This document shows, piece after piece, positions 42,775 through 50,710 of a stretch of 64,000 nucleotides of DNA (position 1 is the stretch's first letter; each line of letters begins with the position of its first letter). Where the stretch lies: the NCBI RefSeq assembly GCF_902726645.1, contig NZ_CACVAO010000001.1, positions 2,419,362 through 2,483,361 of the forward strand, given 5' to 3'. The translations under genes were made by a program, and so were the position numbers. Origin of the DNA: Halobacillus ihumii. Lineage in GTDB: Bacteria; Bacillota; Bacilli; Bacillales; Halobacillaceae. The notes beneath the pieces are model-generated. The model was not told the DNA's origin. It searched no databases and was given only the letters and a program-made list of their open reading frames with translations.

Positions 42775-43656
42775 TTACCCTTTACAAAGTTGTTCTACTG
42801 TTATGTCTTCTGTGATGAGATTATTATCGCCGAAGAATTCTACGGAGTTTACAATCTCCGCCAGCTCACCGCTTTCTCTCATTTTTTCGAGCTCTGCGTT
42901 ATAGGCTTCACGGAGTTCGTCAGCATCTTGAGCGAAGCCGGCCGCACCGTAACTTGGAACGCCTTCTACATCTGGCTGTTCGAAATCTTCAACATATTCA
43001 AGTGATTCGCCGCCTGTTGATTTCATAGCTTTTTTCACGGTTAGTTCAGTAGCAGTAGTTGCCTGAGCGCGTCCAGTTTTAACAGCATCAAGAGTAGCTG
43101 CAATATCAGGGTATGTTTCAATTTGATCTTCACTTACTCCTGCGCTTTTCAGAAAGTCAACCTCTGTAGCTCCTGACATAACCGCAACTTTCACATCTGA
43201 GTTTTCTGCAATATCTTTGTAACTAGTTAAAGAAAGAGGGTTTCCTTTTTCAACAACCATTCCTTCACCATATTTAATTCCTGGCATACCGAAGTCAATT
43301 TGTTCACAACGATTTGGTTTAATAGCCATCGCAGCGGTAATAACGTCAAATTTTCCGGTTTTAACACCTGGAATAAGCTGTTTCCATTCTGCGATTTCAC
43401 CTCTTACTTCTTCAATTCCCATATTCTTAAATGCTGCTTTTGCGATTTCAACAGCTACACCCTTTAGCTCATCTCCTTCTTTATACGCATAAGGTGCTTC
43501 GTTCGCAAATCCAACTGTCACATAACCTTGTTCTTTAACTTTAGCGAGAGCAGAATCTCCACCATCGCCGCCGCCATTAGATTCTTCAGATCCACAGGCT
43601 GCTAATAGCATGATGGAAAACGCAATCATAAGAATCGAGAGTACTCTCTTTTTCAT
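42775..43656 (-). CDS. ehuB: Ectoine/hydroxyectoine-binding lipoprotein
   Basis: Extracellular solute-binding protein of the ehu transporter, tethered by lipid. The signal peptide ends in LLAAC (Cys21), then a Gly/Asp-rich linker, then a SBP_bac_3 domain (VKEQGYVTVGFANEAPYAYKEGDELKG). The aromatic and arginine positions expected for ectoine binding are partly recognisable (FANEAPY, IKPNRCEQIDF). First gene of the operon. The substrate call rests on resemblance to EhuB and on the gene set; an amino acid remains possible. Confidence 0.87.
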   Translation of the reverse strand: MKKRVLSILMIAFSIMLLAACGSEESNGGGDGGDSALAKVKEQGYVTVGFANEAPYAYKEGDELKGVAVEIAKAAFKNMGIEEVRGEIAEWKQLIPGVKTGKFDVITAAMAIKPNRCEQIDFGMPGIKYGEGMVVEKGNPLSLTSYKDIAENSDVKVAVMSGATEVDFLKSAGVSEDQIETYPDIAATLDAVKTGRAQATTATELTVKKAMKSTGGESLEYVEDFEQPDVEGVPSYGAAGFAQDADELREAYNAELEKMRESGELAEIVNSVEFFGDNNLITEDITVEQLCKG

Positions 43657-43729
43657 AATTGACCTCCTTAGATTGATTTATATTGTAAGTATAAAGAAAT
43701 GTGGTGCATCAGTCTTAGGGCGGGATATC

Positions 43730-43760
43730 TAGGCAAGTAGTATTCATACTACCAAGCCTA
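43730..43760. promoter_or_regulatory. Long palindrome upstream of ehuB
   Basis: TAGGC-AA-GTAGTAT-TC-ATACTAC-CAA-GCCTA: two nested inverted repeats spanning 31 bp, 74-104 bp upstream of ehuB. No T-run follows it in the ehu direction, so an operator or an RNA leader hairpin is more likely than a terminator. The remaining upstream region (43657-44003) shows nothing else I can support. Confidence 0.5.
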
Positions 43761-44003
43761 TAAAAAAACAGCAAACTCTAAATTTTCCGATTATGATGAA
43801 TATAAGCTTTTTAGACAGGGTATATTACGGACAACTTCCATATCCTTTAAATACATAGGGAATTTGTAATAAGTTTGTAAAATAAGCGCTTTTGTACATG
43901 CTATGAAAGTATTAAAAGAAATAGACATAGAATCGAATAGTTGTTCTAAACCCGACTCATTTAGTATGATTTAAGAATGAAAGCAATGGGGAGTGAGTAG
44001 TGA

Positions 44004-45161
44004 ATGAATACAATATTAGATTCTTTCATTAAAAATGAAAGGCAGCAGCGTTTAATTAAAAGAGCCGCGAATATAGCAAAAGAAGCTCGGTTACACGTGA
44101 GCGATTCAGACCGGGAGGCTGTTTTTTCTGATGAAACTCTGAAAGTCATCAAACAAGAGGGATATCCGTCTTTTACCTTGCCTGCCAAATATGGAGGCGA
44201 AGATCTTTCTTTGTACGAATTTCTACTATTACAGGAAACGATAGCCGTCGGTGATGGCTCAACAGCCCTGTCCATGGGGTGGCACCTTGGAATTGTGATG
44301 GAACTAAGTGATGATAAACCTTGGAAGCTGGAAACATTTGAGCGGTTAGCCTCCGAGATCGCAAGTGAACAAAAGGTTGTGAACCGTTTAGCGACGGAAG
44401 CAGGGACGGGGAGTCCAACCAGAGGTGGTATTCCGGAAACAAAGGCTGTAAAAAGAGAGGGGCGATATGTGCTCACTGGCCGTAAAACATTTGCATCAAT
44501 GGCCGACCACTTGGATTATTATATTGTCTCCGCCTACGTCGAAGACCTAGATGAAGTAGGATGGTTCTTAATTGACAGGCATCAGCCTGGTCTTCGTATT
44601 GATAAAATCTGGGACACACTAGGAATGCGTGGTACGGAGAGTGACGATTTAATTCTTGATGAAGTGGAAGTGAATGAACACGATTTAGTTGAGATCAAGG
44701 GGCAAAGTAAGCCTTCTCCAAAGGGGTGGCTGCTTCATATTCCTGCATGTTATTTAGGAATCGCTGTAGCAGCTAGAGACGCGGCTATTGAGTTTGCCGT
44801 ATCCTTTCAGCCAAACAGTCTTGATACGACAATTTCAGAGGTAGGGCATATCAGGGATAAAATTGGCGAGATGGAATGGAAACTCATGCAGGCACACAGC
44901 TTTATGTATGCAACGGCTAGGAAATGGGATGAAGAGCCGGAGAAACGTATGAAGATGGGTACCGAACTTGCAGCAGTAAAGCTTGCGGTGACGAATACAG
45001 CAAATGAAGTTGTTGATCTGGCTATGCGGATCGCTGGCGGGCGAGGATTATCGAAACAACAGCCATTTGAGAAGTTGTATCGAGACGTTCGTGCAGGTCT
45101 TCATAATCCACCGATGGATGATGCAGTGTTAAGGATGTTAGCAGGCAAAGCTCTTGATTAG
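44004..45161 (+). CDS. Acyl-CoA dehydrogenase family protein
   Basis: A 385-residue FAD enzyme. The N-terminal helical domain, the middle beta domain (NRLATEAGTGSPTRGGIPETKA, LTGRKTFASMADHLDYYIV) and the C-terminal helical domain (MRIAGGRGLSKQQPFEKLYRDVRAG) are all present. It resembles the YdbM-type proteins of Bacillus; some relatives are flavin-dependent monooxygenases, so the reaction is not certain. GGGGAGTGA lies before the start region. Monocistronic with a terminator. Confidence 0.85.
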   Translation: MNTILDSFIKNERQQRLIKRAANIAKEARLHVSDSDREAVFSDETLKVIKQEGYPSFTLPAKYGGEDLSLYEFLLLQETIAVGDGSTALSMGWHLGIVMELSDDKPWKLETFERLASEIASEQKVVNRLATEAGTGSPTRGGIPETKAVKREGRYVLTGRKTFASMADHLDYYIVSAYVEDLDEVGWFLIDRHQPGLRIDKIWDTLGMRGTESDDLILDEVEVNEHDLVEIKGQSKPSPKGWLLHIPACYLGIAVAARDAAIEFAVSFQPNSLDTTISEVGHIRDKIGEMEWKLMQAHSFMYATARKWDEEPEKRMKMGTELAAVKLAVTNTANEVVDLAMRIAGGRGLSKQQPFEKLYRDVRAGLHNPPMDDAVLRMLAGKALD

Positions 45162-45165
45162 AAAG

Positions 45166-45200
45166 AAAGCATGTTCCTTTGGCGAGGAACATGCTTTTTA
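45166..45200 (+). terminator. Terminator after the acyl-CoA dehydrogenase gene
   Basis: AAAGCATGTTCC pairs perfectly with GGAACATGCTTT around an eight-base loop, followed by TT. Confidence 0.87.
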
Positions 45201-45262
45201 ATTAGGAAGAGAAAATTAGGGTATCCATAATAGTATAACTAAACAACCAGGGGAGGTTTAGC

Positions 45263-45823
45263 ATGAAAACTCTTGTTATTAACGGGCACGAATATTATCC
45301 CCATTCCAAAGGTGAACTCAATCAAACCCTTTTTCAATACCTGATCGAAAAATTAAGGAAAACATGCGAAGTTAAAACAACGACCATACAAGAAGGCTAT
45401 GAAGTGAGAGAAGAACAAGAAAAGGTGAAGTGGGCAGATATTGTAATATACCAAACTCCGGTCTATTGTTACAGTGTTCCCGCCCTGTTGAAAAAGTATT
45501 TTGATACCGTTCATGAGTATGGAGTATTTTTCAAAGGAAATCAAAGTGATTATGGGACGGGGGGATTGCTTCATGGTAAACGGTACATGTTTTCAACAAC
45601 ATGGAATGCCCCGCGTTCTGCATTTAACAATCCAGACAAATTTTTTGAAGGAAGGGGTGTGGAGGAAGTTCTTTTTCATCTGCATCTAATTCATAAATAT
45701 ACTGGAATGAAGCCAATTGATACATTTGCTTGTTTTGACGTAAAGAAACAGCCTGAATTGGATCAGTATAAAAGTGAACTGGATTCCCATATCAATCGTT
45801 TTATTCCTGAGATAACTTTTTAA
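45263..45823 (+). CDS. NAD(P)H-dependent quinone oxidoreductase (MdaB/KefF-like)
   Basis: A 186-residue flavodoxin-fold protein of the NQO1/MdaB family. VINGHEYYPHSKGELNQTL gives the FMN phosphate loop, WADIVIYQTPVYCYSVPALLKKYFD the dimer and flavin contacts, and YMFSTTWNAPRSAFN the active site loop. Two-electron reduction of quinones is the family role. GGGGAGG precedes the ATG. Monocistronic. Confidence 0.87.
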   Translation: MKTLVINGHEYYPHSKGELNQTLFQYLIEKLRKTCEVKTTTIQEGYEVREEQEKVKWADIVIYQTPVYCYSVPALLKKYFDTVHEYGVFFKGNQSDYGTGGLLHGKRYMFSTTWNAPRSAFNNPDKFFEGRGVEEVLFHLHLIHKYTGMKPIDTFACFDVKKQPELDQYKSELDSHINRFIPEITF

Positions 45824-45969
45824 TAGTACTTGCAAGCCATCTTCCTCCCATCAAAAAACTCTTTCGAAAGTGGATGAGATGATAAATATAATGAGGTTAT
45901 ATTATTTTAAATTCAATTGTACAGAATAAATATGTGCTTGGTTATTAAGAATTGAGGAAGGAAGATCAT

Positions 45970-46523
45970 ATGCAGTTAGCATCACATGAACTACACGATT
46001 TAACTGAACTAACAATGGGCTGCTATAATACAATTGGCTGTATGGCAAGTTTTATTCAGCAAGCGCAAGATCCTGAACTTAAAGATATGCTGACACGTCA
46101 ATTTCCCTACACGTAGCGGATTACAATTTGAAGGTTGAATTTTTACAAAGCCAAACCACTCCAGACATCAGTAAATTTCAACCTGATCAGCCAGTAAGAA
46201 AACTGTCAGACTTCACGACTGGAACTGTGCCTTTTCAACCTGGACAACCGAGAACAGAGGTGCAAACACACAATGACAGAGAGATTGCTACGGCATATTT
46301 ATTAAATCAAAAGGGTTCAGCAAAAAACTATGCTGCTGCAGCGGTGGAGTGTGCGAACCCTGATTTGCGTCATTTTTTAGAAAAGGCTTTTTTAAACAGT
46401 AACCGACATGCCTATGAAACGTGGCAGTATATGGTGCAAAAAGGATACTATCCTTTAATGCCAGCACCACAGGAAGCTACACAGGATATGGCAGGTTTCT
46501 TCACTCCTGTTCCGATGCAATAA
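45970..46523 (+). pseudogene. CotF-like spore coat protein, frameshifted
   Basis: The first segment (ATG 45970, AGGAAGG upstream) encodes 48 residues, MQLASHELHDLTELTMGCYN..., and stops at TAG in ACG TAG (46114-46116). Adding one C to the CCC at 46107-46109 gives QFPLHVADYNLKVEF and joins it to the second frame, producing about 184 residues with a CotF-type ferritin-like helical core and a QPG-rich middle. So the gene carries a one-base deletion, or the sequence has a homopolymer error. It precedes a manganese catalase gene, a common spore coat pairing. Confidence 0.8.
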
Positions 46524-46531
46524 TGTGCATA

Positions 46532-46566
46532 AAGTCCGTCTTCAACTATGAAGGCGGATTTTTTTT
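46532..46566 (+). terminator. Terminator after the CotF-like gene
   Basis: AGTCCGTCTTC pairs with GAAGGCGGATT (G-T pairs) around a six-base loop, then TTTTTT. Confidence 0.83.
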
Positions 46567-46645
46567 GGCAAAATTTATCGGGGATAAAAGCATTTTTTTC
46601 ACAAAAAATAATAAAAGTAAATGACTAATTGAAAAGGGGAATAAG

Positions 46646-47512
46646 ATGTTTTCACATGTAAAAGAACTTCAATATAACGCTAAACCCTCTCAGCCTGACC
46701 CGGTTTATGCAAAAAAGCTTCAAGAAATATTAGGCGGTCAGTATGGGGAAATGTCAGTAATGATGCAATACCTTTTTCAGGGGTGGAACTGTAGAGCTGA
46801 AAACAAGTATAAGGACATGATCTTAGATATTGGTACAGAGGAAATTGCCCACGTAGAGATGATTGCCACAATGATTGCCCAATTACTCGATGGAGCACCA
46901 GCACATGATCAGGAACAGGGTGCCAAAGATCCTGCAGTAGAAGCTGTACTAGGCGGGATGAACCCTCAGCATGCAATTGTAAACGGTCTTGGAGCCCAGC
47001 CGAATGATGCAGCCGGATACCCATGGAACGCACGCTATACAATTGCCAGCGGCAACTTGCTGGCAGACTTCAGAGCAAATTTAAATGCGGAGTCACAGGG
47101 GCGTCTTCAAGTTGTTCGTCTATATGAAATGACAACTGATCCTGGGGTAAGGGATATGCTTTCTTTCTTGATCGCCAGAGATAAAATGCACCAAAATCAA
47201 TGGATGGCTGCTATTGAAGAATTAGAACAAACCCAGGGTGCTGTGGTCCCTAGCACATTTAGTCCGGATCACGAGAAATTAGATGTGGCTTATTCGTTTA
47301 TGAACTTTTCTGAAGGAGAGGAAAGCAGTACGGGGCGTTGGGCCAGTGGTCCAGCATTGGATGGAAATGGTACATTTGAATATGTTCAGAACCCAGGGGC
47401 CAATGGTCAGAACCCGAATCTTATACCAGCCCCAGCTTATATTCATGGTACACCACCTGAAGATATGAGAGTTATGCAAAATAGCGGAGGAATACAGCCC
47501 CATCTGCAGTAA
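46646..47512 (+). CDS. Manganese catalase (CotJC/YdbD-like)
   Basis: Decomposes hydrogen peroxide at a dimanganese centre; homologues sit in the spore coat. The 288-residue ferritin-like protein carries metal ligands Glu35 (GGQYGEMSVMMQYLFQGW), Glu and His in GTEEIAHVEMIATMI, and Glu/His in NAESQGRLQVVRLYE and RDKMHQNQW. The C-terminal Asn/Pro/Gly-rich tail is usual for the larger class. AAAAGGGG precedes the ATG. Together with katA this makes two different catalases in the window. Confidence 0.95.
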   Translation: MFSHVKELQYNAKPSQPDPVYAKKLQEILGGQYGEMSVMMQYLFQGWNCRAENKYKDMILDIGTEEIAHVEMIATMIAQLLDGAPAHDQEQGAKDPAVEAVLGGMNPQHAIVNGLGAQPNDAAGYPWNARYTIASGNLLADFRANLNAESQGRLQVVRLYEMTTDPGVRDMLSFLIARDKMHQNQWMAAIEELEQTQGAVVPSTFSPDHEKLDVAYSFMNFSEGEESSTGRWASGPALDGNGTFEYVQNPGANGQNPNLIPAPAYIHGTPPEDMRVMQNSGGIQPHLQ

Positions 47513-47531
47513 GGAATAGAGGGAATGTTCT

Positions 47532-47633
47532 ATGAAAAGAATTTACTCAAATTCGAACAGGGAAGGAAAACATGAAGAAATCAGGCAGCAGCAATTCTTG
47601 GAATGCCCTGTGATGATTCATTATTTCTTCTGA
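47532..47633 (+). CDS. Small protein, 33 residues
   Basis: ATG 47532 with AGAGGGA upstream, 19 bp after the Mn catalase stop. The product MKRIYSNSNREGKHEEIRQQ... ends in VMIHYFF; polar with a short hydrophobic end. It could be a spore microprotein in the same transcript. No family recognised; moderate support only. Confidence 0.4.
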   Translation: MKRIYSNSNREGKHEEIRQQQFLECPVMIHYFF

Positions 47634-47732
47634 TTTCAGCACCAATGACTGAATAGTTACACGCTGAAGGCTAACAATAAAAATGGTGCAAAGTCACCAA
47701 CTAACTTTGACTGCGAGAGGACAATGACTACT

Positions 47733-47900
47733 ATGCGTGAAGGTGTAATTCCAACTGCATTAGGTTCAGCTGTTACGACCACTGGTTATGTCTTGAAGCA
47801 GAAACACGGTTCAAATAAAATGGTTGCCAACACTATTTTTGGCTTCGGATTAGCCCATGTAGTATTAGGTACCATCGATCTTGTTCAACATCGCCGCTAG
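47733..47900 (+). CDS. Conserved 55-residue membrane protein (often mislabelled asparagine synthase)
   Basis: Product MREGVIPTALGSAVTTTGYVLKQK... with two Gly-rich hydrophobic stretches, ending IDLVQHRR. This is a small Bacillales family that I recall being mislabelled as asparagine synthase in databases; it has none of that enzyme's features. ATG 47733 or the in-frame ATG 47724 could start it; GAGAGG lies 12 or 3 bases before them respectively. Followed at once by a terminator. Probably a small membrane protein of sporulation or stress. Confidence 0.7.
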   Translation: MREGVIPTALGSAVTTTGYVLKQKHGSNKMVANTIFGFGLAHVVLGTIDLVQHRR

Positions 47901-47902
47901 GC

Positions 47903-47936
47903 AAAAGGGAGCACAAATCAAGTGCTCCCTTTTTTA
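47903..47936 (+). terminator. Terminator after the 55-residue membrane protein gene
   Basis: AAAAGGGAGCAC pairs with GTGCTCCCTTTT around a seven-base loop, then TT. Confidence 0.9.
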
Positions 47937-47969
47937 TATTCTACAATCAGGTATAATAACGAGAAAAGT

Positions 47970-47995
47970 GATATACATAAGGGATATACATAAGG
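47970..47995 (+). repeat. Tandem 13-bp direct repeat before an acetyltransferase gene
   Basis: GATATACATAAGG occurs twice in direct succession, immediately upstream of the gene at 48006; its second copy supplies part of the ribosome binding site (AAGGGAG). Likely a slipped duplication that doubled the RBS-like region. Confidence 0.7.
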
Positions 47996-48005
47996 GAGAT
48001 CTATA

Positions 48006-48503
48006 ATGGAGATTAAACAAGTTATGCCTGAAGATGCGGGGAAGTTAGTGGGATTAATTAAAGAGGTTGAAACAGAATCACGGTATATGCTGTATGAAGC
48101 AGGTGAAAGAAAGACTACGAAGGAACAAATGCATTCTCGAATAGTGGGGATGGAGAAGGCAGGAAATTCAATTATTTTTGCTGCCCATGAAAATGATCGG
48201 TTTATAGGGTATATCATGGCCATAAATAGCTCTGCCAGACGACAGCAGCATTCGGTTCACTTGGTCATTGGAATTTTAAGTACAAATAGAGGCAAAGGTG
48301 TAGGAAATGAGCTTTTCAAAACAATGGAGCAATGGGCGCTTGGACAAAGTCTTCACAGGCTGGAATTGACAGTTGTGGTCAATAATGAGGCGGGGGTGGG
48401 CTTATATACAAAGAGGGGATTTGAAGTAGAAGGGAGGAAACGAAACTCTTTGTTTATTGACGGGGAATTTGTGGATGAGTATTACATGGCTAAGCTTTTA
48501 TGA
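48006..48503 (+). CDS. GNAT family N-acetyltransferase
   Basis: A 165-residue GCN5-type enzyme: VHLVIGILSTNRGKGVGNELFKTMEQWA holds the acetyl-CoA loop (R-G-K-G-V-G) and LELTVVVNNEAGVGLYTKRGFEVEG the strand-5 motif, as in ribosomal-protein or spermidine-type acetyltransferases. AAGGGAG precedes the ATG. Monocistronic; a stem (GCTTGAAAGTC/GACTTTCAAGC, 48554-48593) follows it. Acceptor unknown. Confidence 0.87.
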   Translation: MEIKQVMPEDAGKLVGLIKEVETESRYMLYEAGERKTTKEQMHSRIVGMEKAGNSIIFAAHENDRFIGYIMAINSSARRQQHSVHLVIGILSTNRGKGVGNELFKTMEQWALGQSLHRLELTVVVNNEAGVGLYTKRGFEVEGRKRNSLFIDGEFVDEYYMAKLL

Positions 48504-48600
48504 TCATCGTAGTAAGAACCATTTGGGAAAGCATTATATTGTTAGGACGCACCGCTTGAAAGTCCAGTCATTTTTAAACTGTGACTTTCAAGCAAATGAC

Positions 48601-49125
48601 CTAGGATTCAGCTAATAAATCAGCGAAAGCTTTTGCGTATGGCGGAAGATCCGGAGGACGGCGCGCAGAGATAATATGGCCATCTTTGACAACAGCCTCA
48701 TCGTACCATGTTGCTCCAGCATTGATCATATCATCTTTAATGCCAGGCGTGCTGGTAACTTGGCGTCCTTCTAAAATACCAGCCGAAATCAGTACCCAGC
48801 CGGCATGGCATATTTCACCGATCGGTTTGTGATGTTCATTCATATGACGTACCATGTTAAGCACACTGTCATAACGGCGCAGTTTATCAGGTGACCACCC
48901 GCCCGGAACAAGAATGCCATCGTAGTTTGCCGGATCAATCTCATCAAAGGCATAGTCAGAAGCTGCGGGCACCCCATACTTTCCCGGGTACACTTCGCCT
49001 GCTTTCTCGCCAACTAGATGTACCGTTGCTCCTTCTTCCTGCAAGCGCAGCAATGGATACCATAGTTCTAAATCTTCGAAGTCTTTACTTACGAGTTGAA
49101 TAACTTTTTTTCCTTGTAAGCGCAT
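48601..49125 (-). CDS. DJ-1/PfpI family protein (general stress, YfkM-like)
   Basis: A 174-residue class I amidotransferase-like protein. The nucleophile elbow is GEICHAGWVL, with catalytic Cys and adjacent His, and the oxyanion side is PGGWSPDKLR. Family members act as glyoxalases, deglycases or chaperones under stress. AGGAGGCTGCC precedes the ATG. It lies 60 bp downstream of the DoxX-like gene and may share its transcript. Confidence 0.88.
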   Translation of the reverse strand: MRLQGKKVIQLVSKDFEDLELWYPLLRLQEEGATVHLVGEKAGEVYPGKYGVPAASDYAFDEIDPANYDGILVPGGWSPDKLRRYDSVLNMVRHMNEHHKPIGEICHAGWVLISAGILEGRQVTSTPGIKDDMINAGATWYDEAVVKDGHIISARRPPDLPPYAKAFADLLAES

Positions 49126-49184
49126 GTGGCAGCCTCCTTATCATGTCATAATATAAGTGTATCAAACAGAATAAGCGGTTTCGA

Positions 49185-49556
49185 CTATTTTGATACAGCT
49201 AGCACCCACCAAATCAATAACGGCTGCAGAAATGGTCTAATCCAAAGAAGAACCAGACTTGAATCCTCGCTCCACGGTGCAGGGATTCCATTTATGGCAG
49301 CATAAATATTAGCCGGAAGAACAGCGACGAGGAAAAGAGCTGTTGCGATTCCGGCTGCACGTCTGGATTGCGGAAAGATAAGCAGCAATGCAAGCAGCCA
49401 TTCCGTATTACCTGTCATATAGACAATCTCAAGCTCGAGCGGTATAAAATCAGGAATCATTTGTGCATAGCCTTTATCATAAATAAAGTGAGTTACCCCC
49501 GCGATGAAAAGCCCTAAGGTAAAGAGGTATAAACCGAATTGCTTTAAAATCTTCAT
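49185..49556 (-). CDS. DoxX-like four-TM membrane protein
   Basis: A 123-residue membrane protein with four predicted TM segments and THFIYDKGYAQMIPDFIPL, the typical DoxX-like loop after TM1, then GNTEWLLALLLIF. The role of the family is unsettled; some members act in redox stress. AGGAAAGG precedes the ATG. Located before the PfpI-like gene on the same strand. Confidence 0.8.
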   Translation of the reverse strand: MKILKQFGLYLFTLGLFIAGVTHFIYDKGYAQMIPDFIPLELEIVYMTGNTEWLLALLLIFPQSRRAAGIATALFLVAVLPANIYAAINGIPAPWSEDSSLVLLWIRPFLQPLLIWWVLAVSK

Positions 49557-49744
49557 ACCTTTCCTTCCTTTCTAAAATAACCAGAAGTGAAACGTTTTCC
49601 CATTGAAGAACGTATAATTATATGAAAAAAATATTAAAATAAGCCGAAGAGTTGATGTTATCTAATTAAAAATAGGTATAATAAAGTCTAAGTTTAGCAT
49701 AATCTTATTCGAGTTGTGAATCTAGCAAAAAGGGAGTTGTGGTT

Positions 49745-50644
49745 ATGAAGAAGCAAAGTCTGTTGCTCTTAGCATTCATTATGATCGTTAGTTTTATAAT
49801 CCCAAAAGGAGTGTTCGCTTCTACAGGGAGTGAAGGAATAAATGAAAAGCTGGGATTGCCGATCGTAGTTTATGGTGAAGCCCTGACGCAGTCGCAGAAA
49901 AGCAAAGTGTCTGAGCTGCTTGAGGTAAATCAACATGAACAAGTGGACGAGTTTACCGTTACAGGTCAGGATATTGCAAACTATATTGGAGGAAACCCGA
50001 ATTCAAATATGTACTCCTCCGTTAAAATTATACACCAGGATAATGGCACAGGGCTAAATATTGAGATCGTAACACCAGATCATATCACAGAAGTAACGAA
50101 GGAAATGTACGCAAATGCTCTATTGACAGCTGGTGTAGAGAATGCAGATGTATTCGTCGCTTCTTCTGTAAAAGTTAGCGGACATTCTGCTTTAACAGGT
50201 ATTTACAAAGCTTACGATGCTAAAGGAGTTCAACTCGATAAGGAACGCATGGAAGTGGCCAGCGAAGAGCTGGATGTAGCGACTTCTATCAGTAAAGAAT
50301 CAGGAGTTGACCAAGCGCAAGTCAGTAAATTGTTGACGGAAATTAAAAAAGCGATCGCTGAACAAAATCCTGCTACTAAAGAAGAGGTAGAACAAATTGT
50401 GCAGGATCAGCTGCAGAATTTAAATATTGAATTAAGTCCTGAGGACCGCCAACGACTCGTTGATCTCTTTGAACAAATGCGTGATTTGAATATAAACTTT
50501 GATCAAGTGAAGGACCAGCTTGATGAACTAGCAGGCGGTATTCAAGACTTAGTGAATGATGAGGGATTCTGGAACAGCCTCACATCAGCTGTACGGAACT
50601 TCTTCCAATCATTAGCTGATTTCATTCGCTCAGTTGTAAGTTAA
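49745..50644 (+). CDS. Secreted DUF1002 protein (YpuA-like)
   Basis: A 299-residue exported protein. A signal peptide (about 1-24, cleavage after GVFA) is followed by the DUF1002 domain (LPIVVYGEALTQSQKSKV, DIANYIGG, SSVKIIHQDNGTGLNIEI) and a helical C-terminal half with coiled-coil character. Bacillus subtilis YpuA belongs here; its function is unknown, though envelope stress regulation has been proposed. AGGGAG lies eight bases before ATG 49745. A hairpin terminator shared with the convergent regulator follows. Confidence 0.85.
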   Translation: MKKQSLLLLAFIMIVSFIIPKGVFASTGSEGINEKLGLPIVVYGEALTQSQKSKVSELLEVNQHEQVDEFTVTGQDIANYIGGNPNSNMYSSVKIIHQDNGTGLNIEIVTPDHITEVTKEMYANALLTAGVENADVFVASSVKVSGHSALTGIYKAYDAKGVQLDKERMEVASEELDVATSISKESGVDQAQVSKLLTEIKKAIAEQNPATKEEVEQIVQDQLQNLNIELSPEDRQRLVDLFEQMRDLNINFDQVKDQLDELAGGIQDLVNDEGFWNSLTSAVRNFFQSLADFIRSVVS

Positions 50645-50665
50645 TTAGCATTTATTCCAGTTTGC

Positions 50666-50710
50666 ACCACCTCAGGTCATCCAATAATTGGAAGATCAGA
50701 GGTGGTTTTT
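50666..50710. terminator. Bidirectional hairpin terminator, AGGTCATCC family
   Basis: ACCACCTCAGGTCATCCAAT pairs imperfectly with ATTGG...GAGGTGGT, then TTTT. The last nine codons and the stop of the convergent HTH-TPR gene lie within it. It shares the 17-base core CACCTCAGGTCATCCAA with the hairpin at 5303. Confidence 0.82.

Noticed and set aside
43883..43899. cre-like AAGCGCTTTT upstream of the acyl-CoA dehydrogenase gene
   Set aside because: The central palindrome fits but the outer T-G and C-A positions of the consensus do not.
47733..47900. Asparagine synthase
   Set aside because: This label is attached to similar small proteins in databases as I recall, but the 55-residue product has no synthase domain.
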